NCBI GenBank assembly: GCA_947175005.1
Contig: CAMWLD010000147.1
Location: 1-5,942, forward strand
Length of the DNA: 5,942 nucleotides
Source of the DNA: an uncultured Ruminococcus sp.
GTDB lineage: Bacteria > Bacillota > Clostridia > Oscillospirales > Ruminococcaceae
Reading direction: 5' to 3'
In this document: in pieces, positions 1-4,731 of the stretch
Position numbering within the stretch: position 1 is the stretch's first letter
Layout: each line of letters begins with the position of its first letter
The notes under the pieces: generated by a model
The model's database searches: none
Told to the model about the DNA's origin: nothing
Seen by the model: the letters and a program-made list of their open reading frames with translations, nothing else
Made by a program: the position numbers and the translations under genes

Positions 1-750
1 GCTGTATACATACCTGTCGGCGGCATAGCTGTGTTCCAGTGTACAGGTGTAGTTATCAAATTCCTCGGAAAATGGCAGACGGCTGTCGGGCAGGGGGATA
101 TCCTTTTCCTTTGCGCCAGCAAGCGCAAAAATCAGCAGACCTATGATAAGCACAATAAAAATGTACGGCAGGATATACTGCCTTGCGTATTTGAGCCGTC
201 CACGCTCGGTGCGGTCTCGCTTTACCTTTGAAAAAGCCATTCCCAGACAAGCGACACCGTTTACTCCCATAACAATATCCCGCACCGCCCTGAAGTCCAT
301 ATATTTTGAAAAGCCTCTTGCCGAACCGAATATATTCGGTATATCTGTTGTAAGGTACATTATGAAAAGCAGCAGCCACATTATTCCTTGAATGATATAT
401 CCGTTTCTTCGTCTGCGCTCCCATTCGTCAGGGTCTTGATCGGGTTTGGGTATAAACGCCGAATCCATGTTGCGCCAAATAATATAGTCGCCCATTCTGC
501 CGCATTTCACCCACGGCTTTGGAAACTCTCCGCCGTTTGAATATTGGGCAGCTCGTATAACAGCATATGTAACCCTTGTCCCCTCAGTCACAGGCTCAAA
601 GGTCAGCATACCAATACTCTGTGCGGAATGCTTGAGCATATACCCCTTTTGCAAATGCTCGTCAAGGACATTCATCAGAATATCCCTGTTGAACATATCA
701 AAATCGGCAAATACTTTGAGTTTCTCGGCTTTTGGCGTTGTGTCGGTCAT
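1..750 (-). CDS. DUF2812-type membrane protein, 3' end cut by window edge
   Basis: An open frame of 250 codons runs from the ATG at 748-750 to the window edge with no stop, so the C-terminus is missing. A purine-rich site (AGAGGTGGAG) ends three bases before the ATG and supports this start. Residues about 9-105 resemble the DUF2812 domain: a KVFADFD start, a QKGYMLK segment followed by a short beta-rich stretch, and a GDYIIWR segment like the 'G..Y.FR' part of that family. A charged stretch (ERRRR, 111-115) follows. Hydrophobic segments at about 118-134 and 192-211 look like membrane helices, with a weaker one near 157-173. The N-terminal domain is probably cytoplasmic. DUF2812 proteins are often encoded beside PadR-family regulators and their function is not established; no PadR gene is visible here. 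The gene lies 154 bases downstream of the pentapeptide-repeat gene, so it may have its own promoter, but none is convincing. The reading frame is secure; the family call is moderately sure. Confidence 0.85.
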   Translation of the reverse strand, partial: MTDTTPKAEKLKVFADFDMFNRDILMNVLDEHLQKGYMLKHSAQSIGMLTFEPVTEGTRVTYAVIRAAQYSNGGEFPKPWVKCGRMGDYIIWRNMDSAFIPKPDQDPDEWERRRRNGYIIQGIMWLLLFIMYLTTDIPNIFGSARGFSKYMDFRAVRDIVMGVNGVACLGMAFSKVKRDRTERGRLKYARQYILPYIFIVLIIGLLIFALAGAKEKDIPLPDSRLPFSEEFDNYTCTLEHSYAADRYVYS

Positions 751-904
751 TTGCTCCACCTCTTTTTAAAGCTTGGTCGATATTTATAGACCTCTATTAA
801 AAGTTTAACATAACAGACCAAACATTTTGTGGATATTTTTATACATTTGTGTTAATTTTTATAGAATACCGGGCAGCAAAACAGCGCAGTGCCATATTGG
901 CATA

Positions 905-1342
905 TCACTGATAATATTTTTCGATCAGCTCTTTAACGGGAATGCCGTCAATAGTCATACCCGAAATCCGACATGAGGAAATAGCAAGACCCTCTAAATT
1001 GCAGTTTTCGAGGCTTACCTCCGACAGGTCGCAGCCCTTGAAAACAGCCTCGCCTATATCCACATTTTCCAACCGCCCTCTGCGTATGTCGCCGTTGTTT
1101 ATCCTCACTCCCGACATGGCAGCGTCCTTTATCTGCGCCCCCGCCAGGTTGGCATTTTCTATGGCGGCATCCTCCAGCATTACATTGTCCAGCTGTGCGG
1201 ATATCATGTTGCAGCCGGTTATAGTTATCTCCGAAAGGTCGCAGTCCACCGCCGAAACTCCGTTAAAGCTTGTGCCTGTGATATTGGAATAGGAAAAGTC
1301 GCAGTCGCTGCAAATATCAATTTTTTCATTCTGCAAGATCAT
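905..1342 (-). CDS. Pentapeptide-repeat protein
   Basis: This 145-residue protein is almost entirely pentapeptide repeats. From residue 14 to about 134 every fifth position (16, 21, 26 ... 131) is F, L, I, M or V, with a single Ala at 31, and position i-2 is a small or medium residue (A, C, V, S, T, G). That is about 24 uninterrupted repeats, or six coils of a right-handed quadrilateral beta-helix by family knowledge. Cysteine fills the i-2 site at 14, 34, 44, 104, 114 and 124. The tail (IDGIPVKELIEKYY) matches the C-terminal cap common in short pentapeptide proteins. There is no signal peptide or membrane segment, so it is probably cytoplasmic. Some relatives mimic DNA and protect gyrase (Qnr, MfpA), but nothing here shows that role. 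The start is the ATG at 1340-1342; its AAAGGAG site is 12 bases upstream, a rather long spacing. The gene follows the pgk terminator, so its transcription depends on read-through or a weak promoter at 1343-1408. Confidence 0.93.
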   Translation of the reverse strand: MILQNEKIDICSDCDFSYSNITGTSFNGVSAVDCDLSEITITGCNMISAQLDNVMLEDAAIENANLAGAQIKDAAMSGVRINNGDIRRGRLENVDIGEAVFKGCDLSEVSLENCNLEGLAISSCRISGMTIDGIPVKELIEKYYQ

Positions 1343-1365
1343 CTCTTTAATAAACTCCTTTCATA

Positions 1366-1378
1366 CGGCGTGCCGCCG
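1366..1378 (-). promoter_or_regulatory. Small GC hairpin just upstream of the pentapeptide gene's ribosome-binding site
   Basis: CGGCG-GCA-CGCCG on the minus strand forms a perfect 5-bp GC stem with a 3-base loop. It ends four bases before the AAAGGAG site (1355-1361) of the pentapeptide-repeat gene. It could influence ribosome access or mark the mRNA leader, but a 5-bp stem can also arise by chance; no U-run follows, so it is not a terminator. Confidence 0.3.
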
Positions 1379-1407
1379 CTGCAAAAATTTTACCGTTTCT
1401 TTAATTT

Positions 1408-1450
1408 AAAAAAATCCCGATTTGGGGGAGAAGATACCCCCTCAAATCGG
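1408..1450 (-). terminator. Rho-independent terminator of pgk
   Basis: On the minus strand, CCGATTT (1450-1444) pairs with AAATCGG (1423-1417), and GGGGG (1441-1437) pairs with CCCCC (1428-1424). This gives a 12-bp stem with a 2-base bulge (1442-1443) and an 8-base loop (1429-1436). A run of seven U (1408-1414) follows the stem after two intervening bases. It starts 62 bases after the pgk stop codon. The other strand has no U-run, so it acts in one direction only. Confidence 0.93.
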
Positions 1451-1512
1451 CATTTAAAATTTACTGTCAAGGCAGAGGCAAAATCTTACCTCTAATGTCT
1501 ACTCACTGAAAC

Positions 1513-2736
1513 TTACTTGTCTGCAATTACATCAACGCCGGGAAGTACCTTGCCCTCGAGATATTCAAGGGAAGCGCCGCCGCCGGTGGAAATGTGGGAC
1601 ATCTTATCGGAGAAGCCCAGCTGAATAACAGCCGCTGCGGAGTCGCCGCCGCCGATAATCGTGGTAGCGTCTGTGTCGGCAAGTGCCTTAGCAACAGCGA
1701 TTGTGCCCTGTGCAAGAGTGGGGTTCTCGAATACGCCCATAGGACCGTTCCATACAACGGTCTTTGCGGTCTTTACAGCCTCGGCGAAAAGCTTCTGTGT
1801 CTCGGGACCAATGTCAAGACCCATTTTGTCAGCGGGGATAGCCTCGGCGGATACATAGTCAACGGCAATTTCGGCGTCAATGGGGTCGGGGAATGCAGCC
1901 GCAACAGCGGTGTCAACGGGAAGCAGCAGCTTCTTGTCCAAAGACTCTGCCTTTGCCATCATTTCCTTGCAGTAGTCCAGCTTCTCATCATCAACCAGGG
2001 ACTTACCTATTTCGCAGCCCTTAGCCTTCAGGAATGTATAAGCCATACCGCCGCCGATAATAAGTGTATCGCACTTTTCCAGCAGATTGGAAATAACATT
2101 GAGCTTGTCCGCAACCTTAGCGCCGCCCAGAATTGCAACAAAGGGTCTTTCGGGTACTTCTACCGCATTGCCCAGATACTTTATCTCCTTCTGCATAAGG
2201 TAGCCCACAGCGGTCTCCTTAACGAATTTTGTTACGCCCGCAGTGGAAGCGTGTGCACGGTGAGCCGAGCCGAAAGCGTCCATTACAAAAACCTCGCCGT
2301 CAACCAGTTCAGCCAACTCCTTGGAAAGGTTCTCGCCGTTCTTGGTCTCGTCAGCGCCTCTGAAACGGGTATTCTCCAGAACAACGATCTCGCCGTCAGC
2401 CATTTCGGAAACGGCTTTCTTAGCGTTATCGCCCACAACCGAATCATCTGCTGCAAATGTTACCTTAGTGCCCTCCATAAGCTCAGCCAGTCTCTTTGCT
2501 GCGGGAGCCAGGGAGAACTTAGCCTCGGGGCCGTTCTTGGGCTTGCCGAGATGCGAGCAAAGCACTATCTTTCCTCCGTCCTGTGCCAGCTTCTTGATAG
2601 TGGGGAGAGCGGCTGTTATCCTGTTATCGTTGGTAATAACGCCGTCCTTTAAGGGAACGTTGAAATCCACCCTTACGAGGACCTTTTTGCCCTTTACGTT
2701 AATGTCGTCAACTGTGACCTTGTTTAAACCTGCCAT
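1513..2736 (-). CDS. pgk: Phosphoglycerate kinase
   Basis: This cytoplasmic glycolytic enzyme converts 1,3-bisphosphoglycerate and ADP to 3-phosphoglycerate and ATP, reversibly. At 407 residues it is close to the usual bacterial length (about 390-400). Family landmarks are all present: RVDFNVP at 22-28 (substrate-binding R22, D24, N26), R39, SHLGKP at 61-66, NTRF at 122-125, the [12 protein letters not shown] block from 153 (R160, H162), GGAKVADK at 204-211 (nucleotide-binding K207), GLDIGP near 306-311, WNGPMGVFE at 329-337, GGGDS at 362-366 and the STGGGASLE hinge at 383-391. No truncation or key-residue loss is seen. The ATG start at 2734-2736 is preceded by AGGAAAGGG (2747-2755), ten bases away. 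A promoter at 2798-2826 and the terminator at 1408-1450 suggest it can be transcribed alone. The gap and tpi genes that often sit beside pgk are absent on both sides here. GC is clearly higher than in the genes just upstream. Confidence 0.99.
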   Translation of the reverse strand: MAGLNKVTVDDINVKGKKVLVRVDFNVPLKDGVITNDNRITAALPTIKKLAQDGGKIVLCSHLGKPKNGPEAKFSLAPAAKRLAELMEGTKVTFAADDSVVGDNAKKAVSEMADGEIVVLENTRFRGADETKNGENLSKELAELVDGEVFVMDAFGSAHRAHASTAGVTKFVKETAVGYLMQKEIKYLGNAVEVPERPFVAILGGAKVADKLNVISNLLEKCDTLIIGGGMAYTFLKAKGCEIGKSLVDDEKLDYCKEMMAKAESLDKKLLLPVDTAVAAAFPDPIDAEIAVDYVSAEAIPADKMGLDIGPETQKLFAEAVKTAKTVVWNGPMGVFENPTLAQGTIAVAKALADTDATTIIGGGDSAAAVIQLGFSDKMSHISTGGGASLEYLEGKVLPGVDVIADK

Positions 2737-2764
2737 TGGTATTACACCCTTTCCTAAAAATGTA

Positions 2765-2786
2765 CCCTTGGAGAATGTCCCAAAGG
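2765..2786 (-). promoter_or_regulatory. Hairpin at the predicted 5' end of the pgk transcript
   Basis: On the minus strand CCTTTGG (2786-2780) pairs with CCAAGGG (2771-2765), giving seven pairs including one U-G wobble, with an 8-base loop. If transcription starts near 2790, seven bases past the -10 box, the stem begins about four bases from the RNA end. Such 5' stems can slow mRNA decay in bacteria. The site lies ten bases before the ribosome-binding region (2747-2755) and need not block it. The pairing is directly visible; the role is inferred. Confidence 0.45.
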
Positions 2787-2797
2787 TCTTTATTTAT

Positions 2798-2826
2798 ATT
2801 TTATACCATTTTTCGGAAAATTGCAA
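2798..2826 (-). promoter_or_regulatory. Sigma-A type promoter of pgk
   Basis: On the minus strand a -35 box TTGCAA (2826-2821) is followed after 17 bases by TAAAAT (2803-2798). Alternatively TATAAA (2805-2800) at 15 bases reads as an extended -10 (TGGTATAAA). An A/T-rich block at 2838-2857, just upstream of the -35, resembles an UP element. The predicted start near 2790 gives a leader of about 54 bases before the pgk ATG. Confidence 0.75.
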
Positions 2827-2937
2827 GGGGTTTTGGGAAATTTTTATAAATTTTTTTGCCAAATGTGATAATAAGTTTGTGAAGATTACCATTAAGTGCT
2901 ATTAAATACGAAAATTTTTGCTTAAATCTTTTTTCAT

Positions 2938-2966
2938 TGTACGCCGTCAATTGCTGTACGCCGTCA
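2938..2966. repeat. 12-base direct repeat spanning a stop codon
   Basis: TGTACGCCGTCA occurs exactly at 2938-2949 and again at 2955-2966, separated by ATTGC. The period of 17 is not a multiple of three. On the minus strand the second copy met by the ribosome is read in another frame and its first three bases (TGA, 2949-2947) are the stop codon of the 147-residue gene. The pattern fits a small slippage or duplication event at the gene's 3' end. Confidence 0.85.
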
Positions 2967-3390
2967 GCGCCGAATATGTTTCAAACTTTTTCCTTTTCTT
3001 TCTTGTGCATTTGATACCGTTTGAAGCGCACCATTCCTCGGCAAAATCAATTATTTTTTCTTTTCCCTCCACTACCCATTCGGAGTAATAATTATCCTCA
3101 TCAAACCACGGCGAATAATTTTTATGGTAATGATCGAGCAGTTCAAAATCGGTCATGGAATCGACTTGCCGAGCAAGCTTTTTAAGACTTTTGTTACTGC
3201 TGTTTTTTATAAATTCCCGCAGCAATCCGCCTTGTGTAAACTGCCTTGGAATTTCCGCAAAATTGGTATCCGAATTTATAGATTCCTCATCATCGGGTAA
3301 ATAAAACTCGCTTGCGGGAATGTAAATATACGCTTTTTTAATTTGTGCTGCGTCAAGAAAATACTTCCATATTTCATCAAGAAAAACCAT
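2947..3390 (-). CDS. Unknown 147-residue protein, last gene of the accessory cluster
   Basis: I do not recognise this family with confidence. The start ATG (3388-3390) has an AAGGTGG site six bases upstream (3397-3403) that overlaps the stop codon of the preceding gene, implying translation from the same message. The protein is soluble-looking, with no signal peptide or membrane segment. It has an acidic middle (DDEES near 33-37, then DTNFAEIP), a probable helix SLKKLARQVD (68-77), an aromatic and acidic patch at 88-105 (HKNYSPWFDEDNYY), and a basic stretch TRKKRKK at 129-135. The arrangement of residues about 15-96 (a YIYIP strand, an 'E.P' turn, GLL, then a helix and an ELLDHYHKNY segment) faintly resembles DUF7716-like immunity proteins; this is a memory-based comparison and weak. 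The C-terminus (ALTAYSN) is encoded by one copy of a 12-base repeat and the stop by the other. No terminator follows before pgk. Confidence 0.8.
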   Translation of the reverse strand: MVFLDEIWKYFLDAAQIKKAYIYIPASEFYLPDDEESINSDTNFAEIPRQFTQGGLLREFIKNSSNKSLKKLARQVDSMTDFELLDHYHKNYSPWFDEDNYYSEWVVEGKEKIIDFAEEWCASNGIKCTRKKRKKFETYSALTAYSN

Positions 3391-3401
3391 TTTATACCAC
3401 C

Positions 3402-4292
3402 TTAGATAATTCCTACAATTTCATATTTTAAACCCTTAACATTATTTTCCTTAAAAATATTATACACCCGCCGTGATACAATAAGCTCGGGACTGCCGTA
3501 CCACCCGACCCCGAATTGCTCACATGAAAGATTAAAATCCGCAGCCTGCTGCAAATCGCTGTCCTTGTATCGCATATAAGAAAGAGGCAGAATATGGTGG
3601 CATTTGCAAACATCGCAGTAGCCCTCGATTATTTCCGTATCCATACTTTTATCCGCAGGCGGCAGTGTGCTTGTAACCGCCATTCGCCACACGGGAAAAT
3701 CATTTTTAATCCTTTTGCCGTAATGATGTGCGGGGTAAAATTCTACCCCTGTAAGATTATTTCCTTCTATTAAATTTTTAGTTTTATCCGACAACAGAAT
3801 TTCATTATTAAGATTATCCGAACATGAAATATCCTTGCCCCCGAATCTGCATTTGTTTATAAAAACCTCCCCTGTGGGAATGCGCTGATGAGTATCACAG
3901 GCGCTGCAATATTTGTCGGAATATTTTGTGTTATAATGTTCGGTATGATCTTCACTTCCGTAAATCCCAAGCTTCATTTTATAAAACAGAGCGCTGTCAA
4001 TTTCTTTTTTGGTGCATTTTAAAGAATATGTATGTTCGCTGACTTTTATCAGGTATTTCTCGGCAGCGGTTTTAACGGACGATTTTATTTTATAATATTT
4101 TTCGCTGTTGTATGGTGCGGAATAATATTTTAGCTTTGTATCCGACATCAGTTCTCCCAATCCGAATTCGGCATTATATTTATTAAGTCTGTTTGAAAAA
4201 TCCTCAAAATATTCGTCTGTTTTGTAATGGCTTTTCATAAATTCACGAAAATCCACCATGTTATATACAAAAAAGTTTCTGAACTCAATCAT
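3402..4292 (-). CDS. Protein with two C-x2-C-x2-H modules (possible zinc-binding immunity-like protein)
   Basis: The frame is open from a TTG at 4349, but the ATG at 4290-4292 is the better start: it overlaps the stop of the SdpI-like gene (ATGATTGA), typical of translational coupling, and lies after purine-rich AGAGAG. This gives 296 residues without signal peptide or membrane segments. Residues 1-110 are lysine- and tyrosine-rich and unassigned. Two similar modules follow at 128-185 and 225-290. Each has YC-x2-C-x2-H-x3-P (C129, C132, H135, P139; C226, C229, H232, P236), then D..SC (C157; C257), then a hydrophobic pair plus Ser (S168; S273), and ten residues on NN-x2-G (N178; N283). Each could bind one zinc through C, C, H and C. 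The layout recalls double-CxxCG immunity-type proteins of the Myxococcus SitI kind, but the glycine of CxxCG is absent and the relation is unproven. The gene is visibly AT-richer than pgk. Confidence 0.9.
   Translation of the reverse strand: MIEFRNFFVYNMVDFREFMKSHYKTDEYFEDFSNRLNKYNAEFGLGELMSDTKLKYYSAPYNSEKYYKIKSSVKTAAEKYLIKVSEHTYSLKCTKKEIDSALFYKMKLGIYGSEDHTEHYNTKYSDKYCSACDTHQRIPTGEVFINKCRFGGKDISCSDNLNNEILLSDKTKNLIEGNNLTGVEFYPAHHYGKRIKNDFPVWRMAVTSTLPPADKSMDTEIIEGYCDVCKCHHILPLSYMRYKDSDLQQAADFNLSCEQFGVGWYGSPELIVSRRVYNIFKENNVKGLKYEIVGII
3423..3911 (-). repeat. Internal duplication of a Cys/His module within the 296-residue protein
   Basis: The first module covers 3738-3911 (residues 128-185) and the second 3423-3620 (225-290). 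Distances are identical for C to C (3), first C to H (6), first C to P (10) and Ser to NN (10); the middle differs by three and then five further residues. The similarity is at protein level; no long identical DNA is shared, so the duplication is old. Confidence 0.7.
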
Positions 4293-4677
4293 TTGTTTTC
4301 TCTCTTCTCTCCCCCTCATCATCAAAAATTTTTCTAAGCTCCCGTTCAATCAAAAAAATACTTCCCAGCATTGCAATGACCTGTAACATTATCATTCCCG
4401 TCATTGCGAGTAAAAGACTGTCCCCCGAAAAAATAAAGCTTAATATCAAAAGCAGCACAAGCGATACCGCAAGCATAAGTATACCAAGCTTTTTCCAAAG
4501 CCTTGACATTATCAGTTGGGCGGTTTTCCAGGTGTCATTATTGAGCCTTGAAAATGAAGTGTTATAGCCTATCCCGCCCACTTCCTCCGGAGGATTTTTC
4601 TCAAAAATAATACCTAAAAAAAGCATTAGCAAGGGCAGCGAACAGCCAAAGAAAAAAGAGTAAATTATTTCAAGCAT
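4285..4677 (-). CDS. SdpI-like membrane protein
   Basis: The frame extends to a TTG at 4707, but the ATG at 4675-4677 has an excellent GGGAGG site seven bases upstream, so the protein is taken as 130 residues. Three hydrophobic segments are seen: about 4-25, 64-84 and 88-110. Between the first two lies the family's signature region: KNPPEE at 27-32, GIGYNTSFS at 35-43, LNNDTW at 45-50 and RLWKKLG at 59-65. This matches the Firmicute SdpI family pattern (KNPP..., GYRTS.S..N.DTW, LW.K.G). The tail ERELRKIFDDEG at 111-122 also fits. SdpI of Bacillus subtilis is the membrane immunity protein and signal receptor for the SdpC toxin; many relatives have no known partner. The usual Arg of GYRTS is Asn here. 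No ArsR-type SdpR regulator or SdpC-like toxin is visible. It begins 54 bases after the lipoprotein gene and overlaps the next gene by 8 bases. Family assignment is fairly sure; an immunity function is inferred. Confidence 0.9.
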   Translation of the reverse strand: MLEIIYSFFFGCSLPLLMLFLGIIFEKNPPEEVGGIGYNTSFSRLNNDTWKTAQLIMSRLWKKLGILMLAVSLVLLLILSFIFSGDSLLLAMTGMIMLQVIAMLGSIFLIERELRKIFDDEGERREKTND

Positions 4678-4684
4678 TTCTATT

Positions 4685-4690
4685 CCTCCC
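4685..4690 (-). promoter_or_regulatory. Ribosome-binding site that fixes the start of the SdpI-like gene
   Basis: GGGAGG on the minus strand lies seven bases before the ATG at 4675-4677. The upstream in-frame TTG at 4705-4707 has no comparable site and would put this sequence inside the coding region, so the ATG is preferred. Confidence 0.8.
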
Positions 4691-4731
4691 AATAAAAATA
4701 TAAGCAAACCGCTGTGTGTTTTTTACGCAAA

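Noticed and set aside
773..821. TTGGTC / GACCAA inverted repeat upstream of the DUF2812 gene as a possible operator
   Set aside because: The arms are 6 bp and 37 bases apart in AT-rich DNA, which is within chance expectation; no clear -35/-10 pair is placed around them.
890..902. TGCCA-TAT-TGGCA palindrome just after the pentapeptide gene, as a possible terminator
   Set aside because: The stem is only 5 bp and no U-run follows on the minus strand.
1387..1414. Possible promoter for the pentapeptide gene (TAAAAT -10 at 1387-1392)
   Set aside because: At 16 bases the only -35 is the T-run of the pgk terminator, a poor match; left as an unproven option.
1466..1471. Consensus -35 hexamer TTGACA on the minus strand after pgk
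   Set aside because: No acceptable -10 follows at 15-19 bases and any transcript would run straight into the terminator.
1594..2652. 352-codon open frame on the plus strand opposite pgk
   Set aside because: It lies wholly within a clear pgk gene, its translation has no family resemblance, and long antisense frames are expected from the codon use of this strand.
4293..4349. N-terminal extension of the double Cys/His protein from a TTG at 4349
   Set aside because: It would overlap the SdpI-like gene by 65 bases; the ATG at 4290-4292 gives a normal coupled overlap.
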